36,211 nt of DNA from Boseongicola sp. (GCA_013042105.1 JABDQU010000157.1:1-36211); one strand, 5' to 3'; numbered from the stretch's first letter, positions 26,793-36,211 are shown. Notes: a model not told the origin generated them from the sequence alone. Numbers and translations are program-made.

Positions 26793-28343
26793 TCAGATGA
26801 AGAGACCCGGAATATCCCGGATGATCTCGTCGGGCACGACGCTGCGCCCGTGGCGACGCACGGCCAGACTGACCGGCGCCCGCAAAGCATTGCTTTGATG
26901 CGCCGGGTCTTCACAGAGCCGGGTCCAGACGAAGTGAAGGTTGCTCAGAAGTGCAGTTGTGCGGGCACGTGACATCACAAACATCGCGCCTTTCGCGCGC
27001 ATCGAGGGGTGATCGGGGTCAGTGAACAAAGGTTCGAGGAATATTCTGAGGAGCGGGTGCTGGCCATAGATGCGCGTACGATACTCGGGCAGCTCGTCAC
27101 GTCGGCCTGCGGCGATCAGGACTTGGCATAAAATGATGAGAACGTAGCGATCAAAAGTAGAGTTGGGATCGCTCAGCGCATCTGCCTGTTTGAGATAGTC
27201 AACGGCTGTATCGGTGTTTCCCAAAAAGCCGTGAAACTGGCCGACGATGGCCAGAGAGGGCGCAATCGCGGTGTTTGAGCGATGCGCGTTGCTGGCCAGT
27301 TCCAGCGCCAGTGGCTTGTAGCTGCGATCGACAAAGTAGAGAAGCTTGGCCGCCATGACACCAAGGTGCGGGCGGGACTGGGCGTATTCCAAAGCACCCA
27401 GCACAAGTTGCTCAATTTCCGCCAGATCGGACTGGCGACGTGCGGGATCGATAAGGCCAGGTTCAAACCCGCGCACGACATATTCGCTGTGCAGATAGGT
27501 CGCATAGATCAGTTTGAAGTGCGGATCATCCGCGTGTTGCGCGCGCATGGCCTTCAGCTTTGGACCGATTTCCTCCAGTGTCTTTCGGCTGTCGAACTGC
27601 TCTATCGAGGCGTTCTGCATGGCGATGGGAAGCGGCGAGTCAAAGGTGTTGGCATCGACTTTGGTCCGCCAGCTTTCGTTGAGGATGCGCGAGGCCAACT
27701 CCCGGCACTGGCTGTTGGCAACCGCGTGTGCGGATCGGGTATTGGAAAGTCGGACGCGCTCGGCCAGAACGACGTGGGTCCCTTCGCCGGCGCGACTTGT
27801 TACCACGCATTCCAGACCGTCGGAGTCCCGGAAGAACGACAATTCGACCTGAATGGCCGCAGCAGGAGGGGGGGTGCGATTTGATCCTGCGTCTATGTCG
27901 AGTGCGACCTTGAGGTCCGGTTCAAGAACGTCCTTGAAGGCCAGAGCGAGGCTCTCTGCAAAAACCGCCCCGGGCGCAAAATCGGACGAGGCCGCATCGA
28001 GACCACGCATTGGGCTAATGAAGACGTGGGCGTCATCTGCGGGTTCCTGGCGGACGCTTTCCGGCTTTGCCACCCAGACATATCCCCCGCCATACCGTGT
28101 GGCGATAAATTTGGGGTCTTTCGGGTTGTCCTTCAGTTTGCGGCGTATCCGGTTAATCAGGAAATCGATTGTTCGGTCACGGCGATCAGAACCGGCTTCG
28201 GTGAGTGCGTCGAGAATTTGGTCGCGCGACAGTGTTTGCCGCGGATGACGCGAAAGATATGACAGAAGCTGGCTTTCGGCGTGCGTGAATGTCACGAAGG
28301 TTGCCTCGTCCAATTTTGCAGCACTGAAATCAGGCTCGAACAA
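26793..28343 (-). CDS. OmpR/CadC-type winged-helix regulator with TPR-like C-terminus, no evident transmembrane helix
   Basis: N-terminal Trans_reg_C-like: FTHAESQLLSYLSRHPRQTLSRDQILDAL...RTIDFLINRIRRKLKDNPKDPKFIATRYGGGYVWV; helical-repeat C-terminus. Confidence 0.85.
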   Translation of the reverse strand: MFEPDFSAAKLDEATFVTFTHAESQLLSYLSRHPRQTLSRDQILDALTEAGSDRRDRTIDFLINRIRRKLKDNPKDPKFIATRYGGGYVWVAKPESVRQEPADDAHVFISPMRGLDAASSDFAPGAVFAESLALAFKDVLEPDLKVALDIDAGSNRTPPPAAAIQVELSFFRDSDGLECVVTSRAGEGTHVVLAERVRLSNTRSAHAVANSQCRELASRILNESWRTKVDANTFDSPLPIAMQNASIEQFDSRKTLEEIGPKLKAMRAQHADDPHFKLIYATYLHSEYVVRGFEPGLIDPARRQSDLAEIEQLVLGALEYAQSRPHLGVMAAKLLYFVDRSYKPLALELASNAHRSNTAIAPSLAIVGQFHGFLGNTDTAVDYLKQADALSDPNSTFDRYVLIILCQVLIAAGRRDELPEYRTRIYGQHPLLRIFLEPLFTDPDHPSMRAKGAMFVMSRARTTALLSNLHFVWTRLCEDPAHQSNALRAPVSLAVRRHGRSVVPDEIIRDIPGLFI

Positions 28344-28912
28344 GGCTTGGCTCCGTTATGGGAAAGGACTGTCTCCTCTTTGATAGCCAATAGGGTTGGG
28401 CATAAGCAACTCGTTGTTTTTGAAATCTTATCGATCAAGATCGCAGGGCCGCGGGCGACGACGCGCGGGACGCCGTTGGTCAACCGCAAAAGAGCCAGGT
28501 TGTCAGTTCGTCGCCCGTTGGAATTTCCGGAAAGTCGCGCCGTCATATTCAACTTCGCCAACCTGCCGGGCCCTGACTTGCAATGGCGCGCACCTGAGCT
28601 TGCTCAAGGTCTTCGGTCTTCGGTCTTTGATCTTCGCTCGATGCGCTTGCCGTTGTCGGGTGACAGACGCACATGCCGATCCGTGTTGACCGCACGTTTG
28701 TCTGACGTCAGTTTTTGCGCAGTAATTGCACTGGCATTACAGCCCTCTGTTCTGGCTGCGTTTGCAAGTGACTGTTTAACCGACACTATTTTGAATCTTC
28801 CAAGCCCCATAGCAGCACTGGACCGCAGACTGGGGCTGCAATGTGCACGAATTACGCGTGGGTCTTTTTTGTGATAGGGACGAAAAAACTCAGGACAAAC
28901 AAAAAGATGTTT

Positions 28913-28959
28913 TGGAGGCGAGTACCGGAATCGAACCGGTGTACACGGATTTGCAATCC
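28913..28959 (-). other. 3' fragment of a tRNA-Cys(GCA) gene (anticodon arm to CCA end); D-arm and 5' acceptor absent; candidate attachment-site remnant
   Basis: Minus strand GGATTGCAAATCCGTGTACACCGGTTCGATTCCGGTACTCGCCTCCA: anticodon stem/loop with GCA, T-arm CCGGTTCGATTCCGG, CCA end. Upstream sequence (…CGCGGCATCCTTA) is not tRNA-like and no ACTCGCC complement is found nearby. Confidence 0.8.
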
Positions 28960-28990
28960 TAAGGATGCCGCGGATTTCATGGCGTTTTTT

Positions 28991-29056
28991 TGTAAAATGC
29001 ACTGCAGGGTGCCTGTGTGAAATCTGTGGATTAGCTGCCGAATGTAAAATGCATTG
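28991..29056. repeat. Pair of 14-bp direct repeats TGTAAAATGCAYTG
   Basis: TGTAAAATGCACTG (28991-29004) and TGTAAAATGCATTG (29043-29056), 13/14 identical. Confidence 0.6.
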
Positions 29057-29260
29057 AGTGTCCAAAGCAGTCATTATTGCAAGTTGCACTATACGAACTC
29101 TCGCTAGATCTCGGCCCCTTTTTTCAAATGCGCAAATGAAATGTTAGTTTTTTGCTTTTTTGTTAAACCGCGTCGTACTGGCGCGAGCTCAAAGAAAACG
29201 AATTTGACCGGGCCGAGGATAGTCCGCAGCCGACTGGCAGACCGGTTTTCCTTTTTTCGT

Positions 29261-30289
29261 TCAAATTCCCGGCCAGGTGTCAGAGACCCGGTACCCTTCG
29301 GGCCATGGATCGTTGGGGTCGAGCATGAGTTGATGCGTGCCTGTGACCCAGGCCGATCCAGTGACGGTGGGGATGATCGCGGAAAAGTCGCCGACGGTCA
29401 GTGTTTCGGCAATGTGGCCAAGGAACTCCGATCCGATGATCGAGCGCGCCCTAAGGCAGTTTCGCACATTCATCTGCCCCTTCGCCAGCAGAACCGCCAT
29501 GCGCGCGGAAACAGCAGTGCCTGTCGGCGAACGGTCTATTTTTCCGGGGCGGATTGCGACAGCGTGTGTGGTCTCAAGGGCTTCTTTCGTGCGCGTGATC
29601 GCGCCTGCAAACAGGCAGAATGAGTAGTGCGACCAGTCTGGAAGCGTGGGGTGCATGAAACCGATCTGTTCGTCCGCCGCTGCGGTGATGCGGGTGCCGA
29701 GGTCAGCCAACGCGCGCGCATTTGATGATGTGAGCGCGATGCCGACGGCCTCGGCGTCGAGGATGACAAAGCTGTCTCCACCAAATCCGGTGTCGACCTG
29801 AATTTTCCCCAGTCCGGCAACATCGAGCGTGACGTCGAGGCGATGGGCGAAGGAGGGCATATTTTTTAGTGTAACCGAGGTGACCGCTCCGTCGCGGCAG
29901 GCGGCGGTCACATCAACAAGGCCGCCGGGGGCTTCGAGTGTCAGATGTGTTTCGGGTTCCTGCATTGGCAGAATGCCAGTCTCAAGCAGAACCGTGGCCA
30001 CACAGATGGTGTTTGAGCCGGACATTGGCGGGGTGTCGGCGGGTTCCATGATGATGAACCCCATGTCTGCGCCCGGGGTCTTTGGAGGAACCAGAAGGTT
30101 CACGTGGCGAAACACGCCGCCGCGCGGTTCGTTCAGAACAAAGTTTCTGAGCTTCTGGTCGCGCGCGATGAAGGCGCGTTGCTCCCAAAGAGTATCTCCG
30201 GGGGGCGGGGCCACGCCGCCGACGATGACATCGCCAACCTCTCCTCCTGCGTGGGCGCTGACGATGTGGATTGTCTTGGAACTTCGCAT
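29261..30289 (-). CDS. Proline racemase superfamily protein (hydroxyproline epimerase/dehydratase-like), Ser/Thr active-site variant
   Basis: [18 protein letters not shown] and [20 protein letters not shown] motifs; [14 protein letters not shown]. Confidence 0.92.
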   Translation of the reverse strand: MRSSKTIHIVSAHAGGEVGDVIVGGVAPPPGDTLWEQRAFIARDQKLRNFVLNEPRGGVFRHVNLLVPPKTPGADMGFIIMEPADTPPMSGSNTICVATVLLETGILPMQEPETHLTLEAPGGLVDVTAACRDGAVTSVTLKNMPSFAHRLDVTLDVAGLGKIQVDTGFGGDSFVILDAEAVGIALTSSNARALADLGTRITAAADEQIGFMHPTLPDWSHYSFCLFAGAITRTKEALETTHAVAIRPGKIDRSPTGTAVSARMAVLLAKGQMNVRNCLRARSIIGSEFLGHIAETLTVGDFSAIIPTVTGSAWVTGTHQLMLDPNDPWPEGYRVSDTWPGI

Positions 30290-30291
30290 GA

Positions 30292-31032
30292 TCAGTTCCC
30301 TAGAATCTTCTCAAGAAACTGGCGAGTGTCCGCTTCGCGCGGGGCATCGAAGAACGTCGTTGGCGGCCCTTCTTCCACGATGCGGCCATCAACCATGAAG
30401 ACAACGCGGTCGGCTACCTTTCTGGCAAAACCCATCTCATGGGTGACGCAAATCATCGTCATGCCCCCTTCGGCAAGTGCTACCATCGCGTCGAGAACTT
30501 CGCCGATCATTTCGGGATCAAGTGCCGAAGTGGGTTCGTCAAACAGCATGATTCGAGGTTGCAGGCACAAGGCGCGCGCGATGGCGACGCGTTGTTGTTG
30601 ACCCCCTGACAGTTCGTCGGGGAATTTGTCTGCTTGCTCGGAAATGCGCATGCGTGTCAATTCGCTCCGAGCCAGGTCTTCGGCGTCTGCGCGTGCGGTG
30701 CCACGGACGCGGATGCGGGGAAGGGAGCAGTTCTCCAGGACCGTCAGATGCGGGAATAAGTTGAAGTCTTGAAAGACCATACCAACTTCTCGGCGCACAT
30801 CGCGGATTGCGTCGTCGTCATCCGAGAGTTCTACGCCCTCGACCTCGATACTGCCAGCGTCGTGAACTTCGAGCCGGTTGATGCAGCGGATCAGTGTGGA
30901 TTTCCCGGACCCGGATGGGCCGCAGATGACAACCCGTTCGCCTTTGGCCACGTCGAGATCAATGGATTTCAGCGCGTCGAAGTCACCGTAGCGCTTGGTC
31001 ACGTCGCGCATTTTGATTGCCTGATCAGCCAT
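30292..31032 (-). CDS. Polar amino acid ABC transporter ATP-binding protein (AapP/GlnQ-like)
   Basis: [57 protein letters not shown] at 31032. Confidence 0.96.
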   Translation of the reverse strand: MADQAIKMRDVTKRYGDFDALKSIDLDVAKGERVVICGPSGSGKSTLIRCINRLEVHDAGSIEVEGVELSDDDDAIRDVRREVGMVFQDFNLFPHLTVLENCSLPRIRVRGTARADAEDLARSELTRMRISEQADKFPDELSGGQQQRVAIARALCLQPRIMLFDEPTSALDPEMIGEVLDAMVALAEGGMTMICVTHEMGFARKVADRVVFMVDGRIVEEGPPTTFFDAPREADTRQFLEKILGN

Positions 31033-32110
31033 GATGCAGCCTCGTGCGCCGTTCAAGATAGGCACCATAGCGTGACAGTCCGAAGACAAAGACGAAATAG
31101 ATGAGGGCGACAAAGACGTAGATTTCGACGTAGTAGGCGCCCCATTCCCCGCGTCCGACCGCAGCCGATGCCGATGCGGTGACGTCGAAAAATCCGATGA
31201 TTGTGACAATCGAGGTTTCCTTGAAGGTGATCACGACCTGATTGATCGTTGAGGGGAGAGTGTTGCGAAAGGCCTGCGGCAGAATGATGTCGAAGACGAC
31301 CGCCCGGTAGCTCATCCCGAGGGCTTGGGAGGCTTCCTCCTGACCGGAGGGGATGGACTGGATACCTGCGCGAATGATCTCTGCCTGATAGGCGGCGTAG
31401 AAGACTGCGAAGGCGACTATGACCCGGCCCAGTTTATCGCCCTGTGCCCAATGTGGGACGACAAAGGGGACGACGACCGCGGCGGCAAAAAGAATTGTGA
31501 GAAGCGGCAGCGACCGCACGGTGTCGATGAAAACGGCGGCCAGCCAATGGATCACCGGTAGCTTTGAGCGGCGCGCCAGAGCAAGGCCGACGGCCATGGG
31601 CATGCCCAGAACAAAAACGCCAGCGAAGATGAACACTGTGAGTGATAGTCCACCCCATTGTTCGGTGGTGACAACCGACAGTCCGAAGATGCCGCCGTAC
31701 ATCAGGATCACGAACGTGCCGAACCCGGCTATCCAGAGGGCAGGCAAGCGTTTCAGCCCCCACATTGCAGGCAGGCAGGACAGGATCATTGTGAGGACGA
31801 TGACTAGACATGCTAGGGTCGAACGCCAGTGTTGCTCAGACGGGTACAGACCGAACAGGACCAGCCGTCCACGCGCTTCGATGACGGACCAGCACGCGCC
31901 CGACACTTCGCGGCATCGGCTGGCTTCGGCTTCGCTCCAGACGGCGTTTAAGAACGCCCAGTCGACGATGCTGACCACGATCCACACGAGGGCTGAGCCC
32001 GCCACCAGCGTGACGATACCGTCGAACCAGTTTGAGAACAGCCGTTTTTTTAGAATTTCGAGGCGGCTGTCCAAGAGGGGGGGCGGTCGCGATACGGAGG
32101 CGTCGGTCAT
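31025..32110 (-). CDS. Amino acid ABC transporter permease (AapM-like)
   Basis: EIIRAGIQSIPSGQEEASQALGMSYRAVVFDIILPQAFRNTLPSTINQ EAA motif. Confidence 0.94.
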   Translation of the reverse strand: MTDASVSRPPPLLDSRLEILKKRLFSNWFDGIVTLVAGSALVWIVVSIVDWAFLNAVWSEAEASRCREVSGACWSVIEARGRLVLFGLYPSEQHWRSTLACLVIVLTMILSCLPAMWGLKRLPALWIAGFGTFVILMYGGIFGLSVVTTEQWGGLSLTVFIFAGVFVLGMPMAVGLALARRSKLPVIHWLAAVFIDTVRSLPLLTILFAAAVVVPFVVPHWAQGDKLGRVIVAFAVFYAAYQAEIIRAGIQSIPSGQEEASQALGMSYRAVVFDIILPQAFRNTLPSTINQVVITFKETSIVTIIGFFDVTASASAAVGRGEWGAYYVEIYVFVALIYFVFVFGLSRYGAYLERRTRLHHG

Positions 32111-32111
32111 G

Positions 32112-33245
32112 TCAACTGCGCCCCTTGATTGCGAGGCGGCTATTTATCCAGTTCATCGAGCCGCTGATCGTGTAGTTGATAATCAGGAACCCGACCATCA
32201 GGAGGAGTAGCAACTCCATTGTCTGACCGCTCTGATTGATCGAGGTTGAGACGACCATGAAATAGTCCGGATACCCGATTGCTATGCCGAGGGTGGTTGC
32301 TTTCATCAGCCAGACGTATTGATTTGTGAGGGCAGGGAGCATGGCGCGGATTGCCAGCGGGACCCGGATGAAGCGATTGATCTGCGTGGTGGATAGTCCA
32401 AGGGCTCGGGCCGCTTCGAGGCGGCCCTTGTCAACCGACAGGAACCCGCCGCGCACGATCTCTCCGATGTAAGCGCCGCCAAATACCATGATCGCAATAA
32501 GCAGAGCGGAAAACTCAGGTTTGATCGTCGCGCCTCCGACAAAGCGCAGTCCCTTCAATTCGGGGCGGCTAATGAGGGGCGTGTCAGGATCGTGGCCGAA
32601 GAACAGAAGGGCCGTTGCAAGTGCGACCACTGCGGCAACACCGATCCCCCATTTGGTCAAGAGGCGGTCGCCGCCAAAACGGCGCGCTGCCACTATCGTG
32701 GCGATGATTACGACCACAAGAATGAGCAAATCCCAAGACGACCAGCTTGGTGTGGCGATCATCAGGCCCCGGTTAGACAGGAAGCCAAAACCGGCGAGGT
32801 CGATGGCACCACGTGGTGACGGCAAATGGGTGAAGATCGCGTACCAGAAAATAACCTGAAGGATCAGCGGCACGTTTCGGAAGGTTTCAACGAAAACCGT
32901 GCCAAGCACGTTCAAAATGAGGTTTGACGACACGCGCATGAGGCCCACAATCAGACCGACGCAGGTGGCCCCGGCGAGGCCCGCGAGCCCGACGATAATC
33001 GTGTTCAGAAAACCGGCCAGAAGCATGCGCGAGTAGGGTGAGCGGTCGGTGACCTCGACAATCGAGAAGTTGATCGGCCAGCCGGTGGAGCGTTCCAGAA
33101 ACCCAAAACCAGTGGCAATGCCCTGTGAGACGAGGTTGTCACGCGCTGTGAGTATGAAGCTCAGCGTGAGTAGCAACGACGCGGCAAGGACAACTGCCTG
33201 GATCAAGTAGCCGCGCGCCCTGCGGTTGCGAATAATGCGTTGCAT
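32112..33245 (-). CDS. Amino acid ABC transporter permease (AapQ-like)
   Basis: GEIVRGGFLSVDKGRLEAARALGLSTTQINRFIRVPLAIRAMLPALTNQYVWLMKATTLG. Confidence 0.94.
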   Translation of the reverse strand: MQRIIRNRRARGYLIQAVVLAASLLLTLSFILTARDNLVSQGIATGFGFLERSTGWPINFSIVEVTDRSPYSRMLLAGFLNTIIVGLAGLAGATCVGLIVGLMRVSSNLILNVLGTVFVETFRNVPLILQVIFWYAIFTHLPSPRGAIDLAGFGFLSNRGLMIATPSWSSWDLLILVVVIIATIVAARRFGGDRLLTKWGIGVAAVVALATALLFFGHDPDTPLISRPELKGLRFVGGATIKPEFSALLIAIMVFGGAYIGEIVRGGFLSVDKGRLEAARALGLSTTQINRFIRVPLAIRAMLPALTNQYVWLMKATTLGIAIGYPDYFMVVSTSINQSGQTMELLLLLMVGFLIINYTISGSMNWINSRLAIKGRS

Positions 33246-33261
33246 GATGTTCCTTCAAAAG

Positions 33262-33292
33262 TACAGGGCCGAGCGCGAAGCCCGGCCCTGTA
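33262..33292 (-). terminator. Strong hairpin between amino-acid SBP and first permease gene (attenuator-type terminator)
   Basis: TACAGGGCCG...CGGCCCTGTA perfect inverted repeat; minus strand followed by CTTTTG. Confidence 0.75.
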
Positions 33293-33297
33293 TTTGA

Positions 33298-34335
33298 TCA
33301 GTCGAGAACCAGCGGATACAGCAGGCCACCGTTTGACCACAGGTGGTTCTTGCCGCGCGGTAGCTTGTAGACCGAGCCTTCGCCCACAGTACGGTCATAG
33401 ATTTCACCGTAGTTTCCGACAGCTTTGATCATGTTGTAGGCCCAGTCATCACTGAGGCCCAAACGCTCGCCGACGCCTGGGCTTGCGCCGAGAAGGCGCT
33501 CAACCGACGCAGATGGCGGGTTGGCACGGATGTCGTCGACATTGGCTTGGGTGATGCCGTTTTCCTCGGCCATCAGCAGCGCGGACATCATCCAGTTGAT
33601 GACATCGATAAAGCCATCATCCCCTTCTCGGGCTGCAATTCCTTCAGGCTCAAGCGCGAGAACTGCGTCGAGAATTGTGAAGCCTTCGGGGTCTGGCGCG
33701 TTGAAGCGCGTTGCGGCCAGAAACGGACCGAACCCGGCAAGCGCGTCGCAGCGACCGGCGTAGAGGGCTGCGCGAAGCTCTTCGGCCTTCTCGAAGTTGA
33801 GCGCTTCGTAAGTGATCCCACGCGCCCCCATGTAATCGGCCACGATCCGTTCGATGGATGTTCCGGCGTTGATGCAGAACACGCCACCTTCAAGATCCTC
33901 CGGGGTCGTCGCGCCAAGATCGCTGCGGACCAGAATGTTGGTTGGTCCAATGAAATACGGGCGCGAATACTGGAGTCCAAGCTCGGTGTCGCGGCTCATT
34001 GTCCAGCCGGTCACCTTGATGATGACGTCGATGTCGCCGGACTGGAGGGCAGGGAAGCGCTGAGCCCAGCTTACCGGAATAAGCTGCAGAGCTTCGGGAT
34101 TGCCGAGGATGGCAGTGGCAAGTGCCTTGCACATCTCGATATCAAATCCCGACCATTTTCCGTCATCATCAACTTCGGCAAAACCCAGATAGCTGCCGTT
34201 GTGGCTGGTACACAAGAGACTTCCACGCTCCTGAATTTGCGTAATCGTCGGTCCGGGGTCAGCCGCCGATGCCGGAAGGGCCAGGCCAGCCATCATTGCC
34301 GCTGCGGCAACGGTTTTTATTGTGGATTTGATCAT
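33298..34335 (-). CDS. Amino acid ABC transporter substrate-binding protein (AapJ-like)
   Basis: Signal peptide MIKSTIKTVAAAAMMAGLALPASA; TITQIQERGSLLCTSHNGSYLGFAEVDDDGKWSGFDIEMCKALATAILGN. Confidence 0.94.
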   Translation of the reverse strand: MIKSTIKTVAAAAMMAGLALPASAADPGPTITQIQERGSLLCTSHNGSYLGFAEVDDDGKWSGFDIEMCKALATAILGNPEALQLIPVSWAQRFPALQSGDIDVIIKVTGWTMSRDTELGLQYSRPYFIGPTNILVRSDLGATTPEDLEGGVFCINAGTSIERIVADYMGARGITYEALNFEKAEELRAALYAGRCDALAGFGPFLAATRFNAPDPEGFTILDAVLALEPEGIAAREGDDGFIDVINWMMSALLMAEENGITQANVDDIRANPPSASVERLLGASPGVGERLGLSDDWAYNMIKAVGNYGEIYDRTVGEGSVYKLPRGKNHLWSNGGLLYPLVLD

Positions 34336-34750
34336 GTTTACCTCTTTGTGTTGGATAAAAGGACGCTGCTCATCGCGCGGCGTCTTTTGGGCGCACAGCT
34401 CCGCGCTATGCCAGGATTTCATATTGTTTTGAGTTCAATACACCTTTCTGTCGTTGGTGGTGTTTCTTAGGCAGAACACATCGCGCGATGGGCTTTCAGA
34501 CCTGCGGAATTCCGGCCTGCTGGCTTTTGTGCCAGGTAAATTCGACCGTTTCAGCATCGGGACTCATTCATCGCGATCCGCAAGAGCGGGTCATGTATGA
34601 ATGGCTTCATGTGACGAAGCCTGGCAGCTTTGGTTACTACAGTCTGAATGCCGATCCCCTAGTATCGCAAAGTTGCTGATTCCCCTTTCCGAGGCTAACT
34701 TATGGCCATCACTCTGTCGACAAGGCGTGTGAGACTTGGAGAATCCGCCG

Positions 34751-36211
34751 ATGACAGACGCCCCCTCGATGCCCAACATTGTCTTGTTCATGACCGATCA
34801 ACTGACGGCATCTGTGCTTTCTAGTTACGGTGGTCTCGTTTGCAAAACCCCGAACCTGGATCGCCTTGCATCGCGTGGTGTGGTCTTTGAGAAAGCCTAT
34901 TGTCCTTATCCGCTGTGCGCGCCCTCGCGATTTGCTATGATGTCGGGTCGGCTGGCCTCGCGCATCGGTGCGTGGGACAATGGCGCTGAATTTCCGGCCT
35001 CGACGCCGACCTTTGCGCATTACCTGCGTGCGCGAGGGTATTACACCTGCATCTCGGGCAAAATGCACTTTGTAGGACCCGATCAGTTTCACGGGTTCGA
35101 GGAACGCCTGACAACCGAGATCTATCCGTCTGATTTCTCCTGGACTCCCGCCCCTGAGGAACGCGATGCTTCGGATCGTTTTGGAGCCGGCGTTTCTTCG
35201 GTGGAAAGCGTGCTGGATGCAGGGCCAATGGCGCGCACAATGCAAATTGACTACGACGAAGATGTGATCCACCACGCCGTGCGCGAGGTTTATGCACGTG
35301 CGCGCAGTGCCGATACCCGACCGTTCATGCTTACGGTGTCGCTGACACAGCCGCATGATCCCTACATAACGACGCAAGCCTTTTGGGATCTCTATGAAGA
35401 CACGGAGATCGACGCGCCGCGAGTCCCTGCGATCCCACTGGATCAGCGCGATCCCCATTCGCGTATGCTTCACAGTCACTACGGCCAGGATAAGACCGAC
35501 ATAGACGCGCACGCCACAACCCGCGCAAGACGCGGGTATTATGGAATGATCTCGCATATCGACGCGATGTTCGGGCGCCTGATGGACGCGTTGTCGGACT
35601 CTGGCTTAAGCGAGAACACTATGGTGATCTTTGCCTCTGATCATGGTGACATGATGGGCGAGCGCGGGATGTGGTTCAAAAAGACGCTCTTTGAACCGGC
35701 GATACATGTCCCGCTGATCGTTGGTGGTCTTGGGATCGCGCAACGGCGGGTTGCTACTCCGGTCTCGCTTTTGGACCTTCTGCCCACGCTTGTTGATGTC
35801 TCGGGCGCGCCAGAAGGTACCTTATGCACTCCGTTTGATGGTCAAAGCCTTGTGCCGCTCTTGCATGGTAGTTCTGAGCACGACCCGGTTATGGTTGAGC
35901 ATCTGGACGGAGGGACAGATGCGCCCAGAGTGATGCTGCGAGACGGGGATCTGAAACTTGTGCTGTCATGCGCTTATCCGACAATGCTGTTCAATTTGAG
36001 CGACGATCCTTTTGAGCTTAATGATCTTGCGTCCGATCCGGCCGTATCAAATGAAATGGCGAGAATTATGGCGAAGGCGCATGAGATATGGGATTTGGAC
36101 GCACTCGCGGTCGATAAGCATGCCAATCAAACGGCCCGCACCGTGGTTAACACCGCGCTTCAGACAGGTCGCCCTCAGGTGTGGGATTTCACGCCGGGCA
36201 CTTTGGCGCAG
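34751..36211 (+). CDS. betC: Choline-sulfatase-like sulfatase (3' end beyond the window)
   Basis: CAPSRFAMMSGR sulfatase signature; RARGYYTCISGKMHFVGPDQFHGFEERLTTEIYPSDFSWTP and FASDHGDMMGERGMWFKK resemble BetC. Open to the window end. Confidence 0.9.
   Translation, partial: MTDAPSMPNIVLFMTDQLTASVLSSYGGLVCKTPNLDRLASRGVVFEKAYCPYPLCAPSRFAMMSGRLASRIGAWDNGAEFPASTPTFAHYLRARGYYTCISGKMHFVGPDQFHGFEERLTTEIYPSDFSWTPAPEERDASDRFGAGVSSVESVLDAGPMARTMQIDYDEDVIHHAVREVYARARSADTRPFMLTVSLTQPHDPYITTQAFWDLYEDTEIDAPRVPAIPLDQRDPHSRMLHSHYGQDKTDIDAHATTRARRGYYGMISHIDAMFGRLMDALSDSGLSENTMVIFASDHGDMMGERGMWFKKTLFEPAIHVPLIVGGLGIAQRRVATPVSLLDLLPTLVDVSGAPEGTLCTPFDGQSLVPLLHGSSEHDPVMVEHLDGGTDAPRVMLRDGDLKLVLSCAYPTMLFNLSDDPFELNDLASDPAVSNEMARIMAKAHEIWDLDALAVDKHANQTARTVVNTALQTGRPQVWDFTPGTLAQ

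Noticed and set aside
28608-28635. Short tandem GTCTTCG-like repeat (GGTCTTCGGTCTTCGGTCTTTGATCTTCG)
   Set aside because: Only about 2-3 imperfect copies; not enough to call a functional repeat or CRISPR-like array.
28281-28874. 197-aa plus-strand ORF and neighbouring ORFs in the 28.3-29.1 kb gap
   Set aside because: No recognisable motifs; they overlap the regulator start, or in the case of the 28604-29089 ORF, the tRNA-Cys fragment. Likely non-coding.
28913-28959. Complete tRNA-Cys gene
   Set aside because: The D-arm and 5' acceptor strand are absent and the sequence upstream of the anticodon arm cannot fold as a tRNA; only the 3' portion is present.
34488-34679. 63-aa ORF upstream of betC
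   Set aside because: No RBS or family support; lies in the intergenic region between the aap-like operon and betC.

Overview
The window looks like a Rhodobacterales-type alphaproteobacterial chromosome (my inference from gene content and style). From left to right it contains: a truncated NAD-dependent (UDP-glucuronate 4-epimerase-like) epimerase; a monomeric NADP isocitrate dehydrogenase; a secreted amidohydrolase; a CPBP/CAAX protease; and a DUF6544-like protein. Next is a catabolic locus at about 6.65-21.07 kb. It has a cytosolic winged-helix regulator fused to an SBP_bac_1-like domain, a CUT2/ribose-type ABC importer on the minus strand, and a divergent plus-strand operon: SDR, M24 'pita-bread' protein, E1alpha, E1beta, lipoyl/PSBD scaffold, ALDH, and lipoyl-less E2. 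Then come two phosphate transporters (PiT and Na/Pi) with a small coiled-coil protein, a BCCT transporter, and a TM-less OmpR/CadC-type regulator. An isolated 3' fragment of tRNA-Cys (28913-28959) looks like an attachment-site scar. Beyond it lie an Aap-like amino-acid ABC operon with a proline-racemase-family enzyme and a truncated choline-sulfatase gene. The strongest leads are: (i) a 2-oxoacid dehydrogenase whose E2 functions appear split over two proteins, one resembling mitochondrial E3BP/protein X; (ii) the wHTH-SBP one-component regulator; (iii) an M24 protein with an Asp-to-Cys change at a metal-ligand position; (iv) a proline-racemase-family enzyme in which both catalytic Cys positions are replaced (Ser/Thr); (v) the tRNA-Cys 3' fragment, which predicts an island to the right. 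No CRISPR array, rRNA, complete tRNA or transposase was seen.
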